Positions 8,544 through 16,147 of a stretch of DNA of 46,347 nucleotides are shown here, one piece after another. Source of the stretch: Acidimicrobiales bacterium (GTDB lineage Bacteria > Actinomycetota > Acidimicrobiia > Acidimicrobiales > SZUA-35). The stretch covers positions 1-46,347 of the forward strand of contig JAHEJM010000019.1 of assembly GCA_024638815.1 (NCBI GenBank). Reading direction: 5' to 3'. The translations under genes were made by a program, and so were the position numbers. The notes below the pieces were generated by a model, which ran no database searches, was not told the DNA's origin, and saw only the letters and a list, made by a program, of their open reading frames with translations. The first letter of the stretch is position 1; each line of letters opens with the position of its first letter.

Positions 8544-9647
8544 ATGTCGCACGCGGCCGGCAGCCGGGGCATCATGAGCCCGGTGTTCGAACGGGTGGTG
8601 GACGACGCAGTGAGGGCCGGCATCGAGTTGGCCGAACGTGGTGCCCCCGACCGCCTGCTCCGGGCCGGGATGCGGGCCGCCATCGGTCGCCGACTGGCCG
8701 CCGAGCGAGCCCGGGGAGACGAGGAGCGCCGCCAATGGCTCGAGGCCTGGTCGAACGGGCCGGTGGCCCTGGTGCCCGAGGAAGCCAACCGCCAGCACTA
8801 TGAGGTGCCGGCCTCCTTCTTCGAACTCATACTCGGCCCCCGGCTCAAGTACTCGGCCGGGCTGTGGGAGCCGGACGACGATCTGGCAGCCTCCGAGCTT
8901 CGCATGCTGGATCGCACCATCGATCAGGCCGGTGTGGCCGACGGGATGCGAGTGCTCGACCTGGGCTGTGGCTGGGGTTCGGTCTCGCTCCGCGTGGCCG
9001 AGCAGTTTCCGTCGGCCACCGTGCTCGCCGTCTCCAACTCGGCCTCCCAGGGGGAGTTCATCGCCGCCCGGGCCTCGGCCGCCGGTCTGGGCAATGTCGA
9101 GCATCGAGTGGTCGATGTCAACGGACTGCATCGGCCGGGATTGACCGCCGACGGTCGATTCGACCGGATCATCAGTGTGGAGATGCTGGAGCATGTGCGC
9201 AATCACCGCCGCCTGTTCGGCCGGCTGCGAGACCTGTTGACCGACGACGGTCGGGTCTATGTCCATGTCTTCGCTCACCGGGACCGGTTCTACCCGTTCG
9301 AGGATGAGGGCTCGGCCAACTGGATGACCCACTACTTCTTCAGCGGCGGGGTCATGCCGTCGGCCGACCTGTTCCCTCGCATCACCGCCGAGTACGAGAC
9401 CGGTCTGGTCGTCGAGGGGACCTGGTGGTACCCGGGCCATCACTACGCCCGCACCCTCGATGCCTGGCTCGAACGTATCGACGCCGATCGGAACCGGATC
9501 GAGGCCGTACTGGGCCCGGTCTACGGGCCCGACACCAAACGCTGGATCCAGCGGTGGCGTATGTTCATGATGGCCTGCTCGGAACTGTTCGGCTTCGACG
9601 GCGGCACCGAGTGGGGTGTCGTCCACCACCGGATGGCCCCGTCGTAG
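8544..9647 (+). CDS. SAM-dependent methyltransferase of the coclaurine N-methyltransferase / CFA-synthase-like family
   Basis: This is a class I SAM methyltransferase with the cyclopropane-fatty-acid-synthase-like architecture. The N-terminal helical part contains NRQHYEVPASFFELILG and LKYSAGLW. SAM motif I is VLDLGCGWGSVSLRVA, followed by SVEMLEHVRNHRRLF. The segment YFFSGGVMPSADLFP is the signature I know from plant coclaurine/tetrahydroprotoberberine N-methyltransferases and their bacterial relatives. Whether the substrate is an amine or a lipid cannot be told. I chose ATG 8544 (367 residues); ATG 8574 (MSPVFERV) is possible. It follows hypE by 19 bases on the same strand and may be co-transcribed, with no obvious link to hydrogenase maturation. 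Confidence 0.85.
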   Translation: MSHAAGSRGIMSPVFERVVDDAVRAGIELAERGAPDRLLRAGMRAAIGRRLAAERARGDEERRQWLEAWSNGPVALVPEEANRQHYEVPASFFELILGPRLKYSAGLWEPDDDLAASELRMLDRTIDQAGVADGMRVLDLGCGWGSVSLRVAEQFPSATVLAVSNSASQGEFIAARASAAGLGNVEHRVVDVNGLHRPGLTADGRFDRIISVEMLEHVRNHRRLFGRLRDLLTDDGRVYVHVFAHRDRFYPFEDEGSANWMTHYFFSGGVMPSADLFPRITAEYETGLVVEGTWWYPGHHYARTLDAWLERIDADRNRIEAVLGPVYGPDTKRWIQRWRMFMMACSELFGFDGGTEWGVVHHRMAPS

Positions 9648-9670
9648 GCCCGGCGTTCTCCGCTCACCGC

Positions 9671-9716
9671 GGTTCTGGTAGCATGAACGCCGATTTTTCG
9701 GAGCTGCTGGTACCAG
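9671..9716 (+). promoter_or_regulatory. Probable promoter region with a CTGGTACCAG palindrome
   Basis: The 100-base gap before the hydrolase contains TTCTGGTAGCAT, an extended -10-like TGGTAGCAT, at about 9672-9683. A perfect 10-bp palindrome CTGGTACCAG lies at 9707-9716. The palindrome would sit just downstream of a start site set by that -10 box, a good place for a repressor. Its core GGTACC is shared with the palindrome at 20495-20516 near the MarR gene, so related regulators could be involved. Confidence 0.4.
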
Positions 9717-9750
9717 AAGGCGGCCATCGACGTGGCACAGTGGCGGGGTG

Positions 9751-10596
9751 ATGGAGCCGAGCTTCCAGGACCGGCGCCAGGGTCGGTCGGCGTGGCGGGA
9801 GTGCGGTGCCGGTCCGCCCGTCGTCTTCCTTCATGGGCTGGGGGGAACCCGTGAATCGTGGAATCCCCAACTGGCGATGCTTGGAGCCGACCACCGTTGC
9901 ATGGCATGGGACATGCCGGGCTACGGGGAGGCCGGGCCGGAGGCTGAGCTGACGTTCCCGATTCTTGCCGATCGGGTGGTCGAGTTCCTGGACGACGCAG
10001 GGGTCGATCCCGACCGGCCGGTGGACCTGGTGGGACTGAGCTTCGGGGGCATGCATGCTCTTCACACCGCGCTTCGACACCCCCAGCGGGTTCGCCGGCT
10101 TGTTCTGGCCGACACCAGCCCGGCCTTTGGGCTGGACGGCACCACGGCCGAGGGCTGGAAGCGGGCCCGGCTCCAGCCGCTCGACCGCGGATCGACACCG
10201 GCCGGGATGGCGGCCGAGGTGCTCGATGTCATCGCCGGTCGGCCCCTGGCTCCCGACATCCGGATCGACCTGATCGCCGGCTTTGCCCGCATTCCCACCG
10301 ATGGGCTGCGCGCTGCCGTCCAATGCCTACCCGACCATGATTTGAGGGGGCGGCTGGCCGAGATCGAACAGGAGGCCCTGGTCATCGTGGGCGAACTCGA
10401 TACCGAGACCCCGGTGGCCTACGCTGAGGCCTTGGCTGCCGGCCTGCCCCGGGCTCGGCTGGAGATCATGGCCGGAGTCGGTCACCTGAGTCCCTCGGAA
10501 GACCCGGTGACGTTCAACCGGCTCGTGCTCGAGTTCCTGGCCCAACCCGATCCGGCCGGCGATCCCACACCCCACAACCGGGAGAACATGCATTGA
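9751..10596 (+). CDS. Alpha/beta hydrolase (3-oxoadipate enol-lactonase-like)
   Basis: This 281-residue cytoplasmic hydrolase has the oxyanion-hole motif FLHGLGG, the nucleophile elbow GLSFGGMH (Ser), the acid in GELDTETP and the histidine in GVGHLSPSEDP. These are in the order expected of the alpha/beta-hydrolase fold. The closest feel is PcaD-type enol-lactonases. NicD-type N-formylmaleamate deformylases belong to the same fold, which matters because a NicX-like dioxygenase lies two genes downstream. GTG 9748 directly precedes ATG 9751, and I took the ATG. The stop overlaps the TTG start of the next gene. The substrate is not determined. Confidence 0.8.
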   Translation: MEPSFQDRRQGRSAWRECGAGPPVVFLHGLGGTRESWNPQLAMLGADHRCMAWDMPGYGEAGPEAELTFPILADRVVEFLDDAGVDPDRPVDLVGLSFGGMHALHTALRHPQRVRRLVLADTSPAFGLDGTTAEGWKRARLQPLDRGSTPAGMAAEVLDVIAGRPLAPDIRIDLIAGFARIPTDGLRAAVQCLPDHDLRGRLAEIEQEALVIVGELDTETPVAYAEALAAGLPRARLEIMAGVGHLSPSEDPVTFNRLVLEFLAQPDPAGDPTPHNRENMH

Positions 10597-11825
10597 CCCT
10601 GACAGATCTGGCCCACGCCGACGGCATCCTCACCCCGGAGCGGGCGGCGTTGGTGGAACGCATGGCCGGACTTGGGAGCGACATCGCCGCCCGATCGGCT
10701 CACTACGACCGGACCGCCGGCTTCCCCACCGAGAACTGGCGGGACTTCGCCGCCGCCGGTCTGCTCGGAGTCTGCATCCCGGTCGACGACGGGGGACTGG
10801 GCGGGGACTTCGTGGGCTACGCCCTGGTGGCCGAAGAACTGGGCCGCCACTGCACGGCCACCGCACTGACGTTCAACATGCACGTGGCCACCACCCTGCT
10901 CACCGGCCAGATCGCCGATGACATGGATCTCGCCGACGACGAACGGGCGGTCCTTCACCGGCGTCGCCGCACACTGCGGGCCGGCATCATCGAGCGTCAC
11001 ATGATCCACAGCCAGCCCTTCTCCGAGGGCCTGGCAGCCGGCGCCACCGCCGGCTACGCCACCCGGGCCGTGCCGGTCGACGGCGGCTACCGGGTGACCG
11101 GGCGCAAGATCTTCGCCTCCCTCAGCAGCGCGGCCCACGTCCACAACATCGTGTGCCTGGTCGAGGGCGACTGCCGTGTCCGGCTACTCGGGGTACCGGC
11201 CGACAGCGAGGGGGTCGAGGTGGTGGGCGATTGGGATCCCATGGGTATGCGGGCCACCGATTCCCGGGATCTGGTGCTGAACGATGTGTTCGTGCCGGCC
11301 GACAATGAGTGGATTCCCCCAGGCATGTTCGATCAGGCGGCCCGACGTTGGCCCTACTTCTACATGACACTGTCGTTCGCGTACCTGGGCCTGATGCGGG
11401 CCGTCATGGACGCCACCGCCGCCTATCTCATCGGCGATGGAGGGCCTCGGGCCCGACGGAGCCATCCCATCAAGCAGCAGGGATGGGCCGAGATGAACCT
11501 GGTGTACGAGCGGGCCCAGGCCCTGTGCTACCGGGTGCTGGGCGAGCTCGGCGTCGACCCGTCGCCGGCGGCAGTACGCCGGGCGTGGAGCTCGATGGTC
11601 ACCACCATGGAGGGCGCCCCGACCCTGGCCTCGACCGCCATCCGGGTGTGCGGCGGCCGGTCCATGCTCCGGCCTTCGCCCCTGGAGCAGCACTATCGGG
11701 ACTCGCGTGCCGGGGCCACCATGTTGCCATGGAGCGTCGAGGTCTGCCTGGATCGGCTCGGTCGGGCCGGGCTGTTTTCCGATGACGGCGACGACGCCGA
11801 TCCCGATCGGGAGTCCCCGGCATGA
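10593..11825 (+). CDS. Acyl-CoA dehydrogenase family flavoprotein
   Basis: The 410-residue protein has the three-domain layout of acyl-CoA dehydrogenases. The N-terminal helical domain carries NWRDFAAAGLLGVCIP and the central beta domain includes GGYRVTGRKIFASLSSAAH. The C-terminal helical domain ends in the conserved RVCGGRSMLRPSPLEQHYRDSRAG stretch. The IFASLS wording resembles flavin monooxygenase-like or DszC-like members as well as true dehydrogenases, so oxidation of a CoA ester is not certain. It starts at TTG 10593, with GGGAG about eight bases upstream, and overlaps the preceding stop. Its stop overlaps the next start (ATGA), placing it firmly in the operon. Confidence 0.82.
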   Translation: MTLTDLAHADGILTPERAALVERMAGLGSDIAARSAHYDRTAGFPTENWRDFAAAGLLGVCIPVDDGGLGGDFVGYALVAEELGRHCTATALTFNMHVATTLLTGQIADDMDLADDERAVLHRRRRTLRAGIIERHMIHSQPFSEGLAAGATAGYATRAVPVDGGYRVTGRKIFASLSSAAHVHNIVCLVEGDCRVRLLGVPADSEGVEVVGDWDPMGMRATDSRDLVLNDVFVPADNEWIPPGMFDQAARRWPYFYMTLSFAYLGLMRAVMDATAAYLIGDGGPRARRSHPIKQQGWAEMNLVYERAQALCYRVLGELGVDPSPAAVRRAWSSMVTTMEGAPTLASTAIRVCGGRSMLRPSPLEQHYRDSRAGATMLPWSVEVCLDRLGRAGLFSDDGDDADPDRESPA

Positions 11826-12901
11826 TCGGGGATCCCGGTGCCGGGATCGGAGGCGGCCATCACATCGAGTGGCCGTGGGTCGAACGCTACGCCCGCCAGT
11901 TCGAGGCGTGTCGGGTGTCGGGCGGCGAGGTGGCGGTGGTGCTGTCGGAGACTCGGAGCCGACCAATCGTGGTGGAGACGGCCCGCCTGGCTCTGGCCTC
12001 CCTCGGGGTGGTTCCGGTCGAGGTGGTGGTGCCGACGCCGCCCAACCCCGGCCCGTTGCCCATCCGATCCACCGGAGCCTCGGTGGCCATCGACGACAAT
12101 CCGGCAGCCATGGCCGCCCTGCGGGCCGCCGACTTCGTGGCCGACTGCACCGTGGAGGGTTTGCTCCACGCTCCCGAGCTGACGTCGATCCTGGAGGCCG
12201 GGACCCGCATTCTCATGATCTCCAACGAACACCCCGAGAACTGCGAACGGTGGCCGGTGGACGACGGGCTGGCCGGCCGGGTGGCCAGGGGGCTGGCCCT
12301 CTTGGAGGCGGCATCGATCATGACGGTGACCTCCGATGCCGGCACCGACCTGACCGTCGACCTCGACGGCTCGTTCCGGGCCGGTTCCCACGGCTGGTGC
12401 GATCGGCCCGGCACCATTGCCCACTGGCCCGGCGGTCTCGTGCTCGCCTTCCCCGCCGCCGGTTCGGTTCACGGCACCGTGGTCATGGCCCCGGGAGACG
12501 TGAATCTCACGTTCAAACGTTATGTGGAGTCGACGGTCCGGCTCACGGTGGTCGACGACCACATCACCGCAATTGCCGGTGAAGGGGTGGACGCCGAACT
12601 GTTCTCGTCCTACCTGGCCGCCTTCGGTGAACCCGAGGCCTACGCCACCAGCCATGTGGGCTGGGGCCTGAACCCGTCGGCTCGATGGGAGTCGATGGCC
12701 ATGTGGGATCGGTCCGACCTCAATGGCACCGAGCTGCGGGCCTTTGCCGGCAACTTCCTGTATTCGACCGGGGCCAACGAGGTGGCGGGACGGTTCTGCC
12801 GGGGCCACTTCGACCTGCCGATGCGACGATGTACCATCGCCTTGGACGGCGAGCCGGTGGTGACAGCCGGGGCGCTGATCTCGGATCTCGGTCCGGACTG
12901 A
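11822..12901 (+). CDS. NicX-like (M29-fold) iron ring-cleavage dioxygenase
   Basis: The 359-residue product resembles 2,5-dihydroxypyridine 5,6-dioxygenase NicX, a mononuclear iron enzyme built on the M29 aminopeptidase fold. I recognise SHVGWGLNPSARWE, followed by GTELRAFAGNFLYSTGANE and GHFDLPMRRCTIALDG near the C-terminus. His278, His329 and Asp331 align with the iron ligands I recall for NicX (His265, His318, Asp320), including the HxD pair. ISNEHPENCERW and DAGTDLTVDLDG are family-like middle segments. Related M29-like proteins of unknown function exist, so the exact substrate is an inference. The start overlaps the acyl-CoA dehydrogenase stop by four bases. Confidence 0.75.
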   Translation: MIGDPGAGIGGGHHIEWPWVERYARQFEACRVSGGEVAVVLSETRSRPIVVETARLALASLGVVPVEVVVPTPPNPGPLPIRSTGASVAIDDNPAAMAALRAADFVADCTVEGLLHAPELTSILEAGTRILMISNEHPENCERWPVDDGLAGRVARGLALLEAASIMTVTSDAGTDLTVDLDGSFRAGSHGWCDRPGTIAHWPGGLVLAFPAAGSVHGTVVMAPGDVNLTFKRYVESTVRLTVVDDHITAIAGEGVDAELFSSYLAAFGEPEAYATSHVGWGLNPSARWESMAMWDRSDLNGTELRAFAGNFLYSTGANEVAGRFCRGHFDLPMRRCTIALDGEPVVTAGALISDLGPD

Positions 12902-13012
12902 TCGGACCCGGGCCCAACCCCGAGCACATGTGGGGAGTGGCAACCCAGGGCACCGAACCCCGACCGGCCGCACCGCGATCCGGTCAGAACAGAGGAAGGC
13001 TGGAGGAACAGC

Positions 13013-14443
13013 ATGCAAACCCAATTGGTGATCAAGGGTGACCGTCGGGATGCCTCCGACGAGGGAACCATCGATGTGATCAATCCGGCCGACGGCTCGG
13101 TGGTGGCCACGGTGGCCGCCGGCACCGTAGACGACATGGTCGCCGCCTGCGATGCCGCCGCGGCCGCTCAGGTCGGCTGGGCCGCCACCGCACCTCGGGA
13201 TCGGTCCGAGCTGCTGCGGTCGTGCTATCGGGTCATGACCGACAACGCCGACATGCTGGCCGATCTCATCGTGGCCGAGAACGGTAAAGCCCGGTCCGAT
13301 GCGCTGGGCGAGGTGTCGTACGCCGCCGAGTTCTTCCGGTGGAACGCCGAGGAGACGGTCCGCATCCGGGGCGTCGTGGCCACCAACCCGGCGGGTACCG
13401 CCCGAATGATCGTCCACCACCCGCCGGTGGGCGTGGTCCTGATGATCACCCCGTGGAACTTCCCGGCGGCCATGATCACGAGGAAGCTGGCTCCGGCACT
13501 GGGGGCCGGCAACACCGTGGTCATCAAGCCGCCGAAGGAGTCACCGCTCACCGCCCTGGCCCTGGCCGACCTTTTCGAGAACAAGGTGGGGGTGCCGCCC
13601 GGTGTCATCAACGTCGTGGCCACCGCGTCGGCCTCCAAGCCGGTGCAGGCGGCCATGAATCACCAGGCTGTGCGCATGGTGTCGTTCACCGGCTCCACCG
13701 AGGTCGGTCGTGTGCTGCTGGAGCAGGCGGCCGGTCGGGTCCTCAAGACGGTCATGGAGCTGGGGGGCAACGCGCCGTTCGTGGTCTTCGCCGATGCCGA
13801 TCTCGACGCTGCGGTCGAGGGGGCGATCGCGGCCAAGATGCGGCACTCGGCCGAGACCTGCACCGCCGCCAACCGGTTCTACGTCGAGGAACCGGTGCTG
13901 GAGGAGTTCGGGGCCAAGTTGGGCCGGGCCATGGCCGATCTCAAGGTTGCGCCCGGCAACGAGGATGGAGCCCAGGTCGGTCCCCTCATCAACGCCGGGG
14001 CGGTGGAGAGTGTCGACAGGCTGGTTCGTTCCGCCGTGGACGGCGGGGCCGAGGTCGTTACCGGCGGTCGCGCCGTCGATCGACCCGGCTTCTTCTATGC
14101 CCCCACTGTGCTGTCCGGCGTCGCCCCCGACGCCGAGGTGTGCCGCAACGAGATCTTCGGTCCGGTAGCCCCTCTGGTGCCGTTCCGCGATGAGGACGAG
14201 GTGATCGCCCTGGCCAACGACACCGAGATGGGTCTGATCGGCTATGTGTACACCACCGACCTGGCCAAAGGCCTTCGTGTCAGCGAGCAGATCAAGGCCG
14301 GCATGATCGGCCTGAACCGGGGTGTCGTTTCGGACCCGGCCGCCCCGTTCGGTGGCATGAAACAGTCGGGACTCGGTCGGGAAGGCTCCACCGAGGGCAT
14401 TTACGAGTTCTGCGAGACCCAGTACATCGCCACCAACTGGTAG
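13013..14443 (+). CDS. Succinate-semialdehyde-type NAD(P)-dependent aldehyde dehydrogenase
   Basis: The 476-residue enzyme is a full-length aldehyde dehydrogenase. It shows the cofactor-site motif TPWNFPAAMITRKLAPALGAG, the Rossmann signature VSFTGSTEVGR and the general-base glutamate in VMELGGNAPFVVF. The catalytic cysteine lies in SAETCTAANRFYV, a GabD-like context, and the C-terminus has PFGGMKQSGLGREG. The likely product class is a dicarboxylic semialdehyde oxidised to the acid. GGAGG lies about ten bases before ATG 13013. The last codons, YIATNW and TAG, are the first half of the 32-bp repeat unit that continues beyond the gene. Confidence 0.88.
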   Translation: MQTQLVIKGDRRDASDEGTIDVINPADGSVVATVAAGTVDDMVAACDAAAAAQVGWAATAPRDRSELLRSCYRVMTDNADMLADLIVAENGKARSDALGEVSYAAEFFRWNAEETVRIRGVVATNPAGTARMIVHHPPVGVVLMITPWNFPAAMITRKLAPALGAGNTVVIKPPKESPLTALALADLFENKVGVPPGVINVVATASASKPVQAAMNHQAVRMVSFTGSTEVGRVLLEQAAGRVLKTVMELGGNAPFVVFADADLDAAVEGAIAAKMRHSAETCTAANRFYVEEPVLEEFGAKLGRAMADLKVAPGNEDGAQVGPLINAGAVESVDRLVRSAVDGGAEVVTGGRAVDRPGFFYAPTVLSGVAPDAEVCRNEIFGPVAPLVPFRDEDEVIALANDTEMGLIGYVYTTDLAKGLRVSEQIKAGMIGLNRGVVSDPAAPFGGMKQSGLGREGSTEGIYEFCETQYIATNW

Positions 14444-14660
14444 TGGTGGCCCGATAGATCGCCACCAACTGGTAGTGGTGGCCCGATAGATCGCCACCAA
14501 CTGGTAGTGGTGGCCCGATAGATCTCCACCAACTGGTAGTGGTGGCCCGATAGATCTCCACCAACTGGTAGTGGTGGCCCGACAGATCGCCACCAACTGG
14601 TAGTGGTGGCCCGATAGATCTCCACCAATTGGTCGTGGTGGCGCGATTCACCGCCACCAG
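14429..14660 (+). repeat. 32-bp hairpin-forming tandem repeats (seven units plus a degenerate eighth)
   Basis: Units begin at 14429, 14461, 14493, 14525, 14557, 14589 and 14621, with a decayed eighth at 14653, giving an exact 32-base period. Each unit contains CCACCAACTGGTAGTGGTGG, in which CCACCA can pair with TGGTGG around an eight-base loop. Units differ by a few substitutions, chiefly GATCGCC versus GATCTCC; the last units drift. The first unit includes the final codons and TAG stop of the aldehyde dehydrogenase, so the array appears to have grown by duplication of the gene end. It fills most of the gap before the glutamine-synthetase-like gene and could attenuate or protect the transcript. 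Confidence 0.95.
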
Positions 14661-14689
14661 CCGGTAGTTGGAGGGAACCAGGGAGTGAC

Positions 14690-16003
14690 ATGAGCGACTA
14701 CAAGAGAATCAGGGTGATGTGGCCCGACCATCTGGGCTTGGCCCGGGGCAAATACCTGCCGGCCCGGCTGGCCCATCGAGGCACCAATCATTGCGTCACC
14801 ACCTTCGCCCTCGGCTATGACCGGAGTCTGATTCCGGCTCCCGGCTCGTACCTGCTGGAAGGACTGATCGACGTCCACGCCGGTTTCGATCCCGAGGCTG
14901 TCCGCCCCGGCTGGGAGGACGACAGCACCGGAGTTGTTGTCGGTCATCTCAGTCTCTACGGGCAGCCCTACCCGGTTGCCGCCCGCCATGTTCTGGAGCA
15001 GGCAGTCGACGCATGGCAGGAGCTGGGCTACCGGGTCAAGGTCGGCATCGAACTGGAGGCCTATCTGCTCCAGCCCTCGGCCGACGGTGGCTGGGAGCGA
15101 TACAAGAACCCCAGGGCTCTTGTCTACGGCACCGGGCCGTCCAACGATCCTCATGGAGTGATGGACGACATCATGGCCTCCGCCGAGCGGTCCCGTTTTC
15201 GGGTCGAGTCGATCAATGCCGAGTTCGATGAATCCCAGTACGAACTGACGCTCGAGTATGACGATCCGGTGGATGCCGCCGACGACATCTTCCTGTTCCG
15301 CATCATGGCCCGAGAGGTGGCGCTCCGGCACGGCCTCGATCTGACATTCCTCGGCAAGCCGTTCAACGACCTCAGTGGCAGCGGGGTCCACGTCAACATG
15401 TCCCTGGTGGACGCCGACGGTGAGAACGCCCTGGCCGGTTCCGCCGCCGAGGACGGCCTGTCCGACCTGACCCGGCGGTGCATCGCCGGGCTGTGTGCCC
15501 ATCATCAGGCCCTGACTGCGGTAACGGCTCCCACCGTCAACGCCTATCGGCGGCTCCAGCCGGCGTCGCTCAGCGGGTACTGGGCCAACTGGGGCTACGA
15601 CCATCGCTGTGTTGCGGTCCGGGTCCCGGCCGCCCGGGGAACGTCGACCCGCCTCGAAAGCCGGCTGCCCGACGGTGCGGCCAACGTGCACCTGGCCGTG
15701 GCCGCCGTGCTGACGGCGGCCCGACTCGGGGTGGTCGACTCGCTGGAGTGTCCGCCGGTCGAGACCGGTGACGGGTTCGACGACGTCAACACCGACGTGT
15801 GCGCCTCCCCGGATCTGGCCCACGCCCTCGATCGGCTCGAGGAGGACACCGCCTTCGTCCGGGCACTGAGTCCGGATCTGGTGGCCAACTTCGTGGCCAA
15901 CAAGCGGGCCGAGTGGGATCGATTCATCGAGGCCGAGGGCACCTATGAGTCCGAAGGTGGCGTCACCGATTGGGAGCTGAACGAGTACCTGCCCTACCAC
16001 TGA
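14690..16003 (+). CDS. Glutamine synthetase family gamma-glutamyl ligase
   Basis: The 437-residue protein has the glutamine-synthetase fold but lacks the residues that mark a housekeeping GlnA. Metal- and substrate-site motifs are present in variant form: KVGIELEAYLL, NAEFDESQYELTL, SGSGVHVNMSL and NAYRRLQP. The final ARGTSTRLESRLPDGAANVHLA follows in two steps. Such proteins usually ligate glutamate to amines (PuuA- and GlnA3-like) or act on aromatic amines. Pairing with a semialdehyde dehydrogenase and a NicX-like enzyme suggests amine or nitrogen-heterocycle catabolism. ATG 14690 is preceded by GGAGGGAACCAGGGAG. It follows the repeat array and probably belongs to the same transcript. Confidence 0.82.
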   Translation: MSDYKRIRVMWPDHLGLARGKYLPARLAHRGTNHCVTTFALGYDRSLIPAPGSYLLEGLIDVHAGFDPEAVRPGWEDDSTGVVVGHLSLYGQPYPVAARHVLEQAVDAWQELGYRVKVGIELEAYLLQPSADGGWERYKNPRALVYGTGPSNDPHGVMDDIMASAERSRFRVESINAEFDESQYELTLEYDDPVDAADDIFLFRIMAREVALRHGLDLTFLGKPFNDLSGSGVHVNMSLVDADGENALAGSAAEDGLSDLTRRCIAGLCAHHQALTAVTAPTVNAYRRLQPASLSGYWANWGYDHRCVAVRVPAARGTSTRLESRLPDGAANVHLAVAAVLTAARLGVVDSLECPPVETGDGFDDVNTDVCASPDLAHALDRLEEDTAFVRALSPDLVANFVANKRAEWDRFIEAEGTYESEGGVTDWELNEYLPYH

Positions 16004-16013
16004 GCGCCTTCGT

Positions 16014-16032
16014 GCCACCCTGCCACGGTGGC
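16014..16032 (+). terminator. Possible stem-loop after the glutamine-synthetase-like gene
   Basis: GCCACC at 16014-16019 pairs with GGTGGC at 16027-16032 around a seven-base loop, eleven bases after the stop codon. There is no T tract. It could terminate the long operon, and its CCACC/GGTGG stem resembles the upstream repeat hairpins. Confidence 0.35.
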
Positions 16033-16147
16033 GCGGCGCCGATGCCGGTACCGGTGACCGAACCGAGGGTTGGGCCCTTCGACCCACTGCTGGATCGTTC
16101 GCACCAAACTGCTCCAGCCCGGGGCCGGAGCCGACGATTCCACCCCG

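Noticed and set aside
14429-14660. CRISPR-like array
   Set aside because: The units are contiguous 32-bp tandem repeats with no unique spacers, and the first overlaps a coding region; no cas genes are near.
14292-14691. Leftward open frames running through the tandem repeats
   Set aside because: Because 32 is not a multiple of three, the repeats give a cyclic repetitive peptide in several frames; this is an artefact of the array with no ribosome site.
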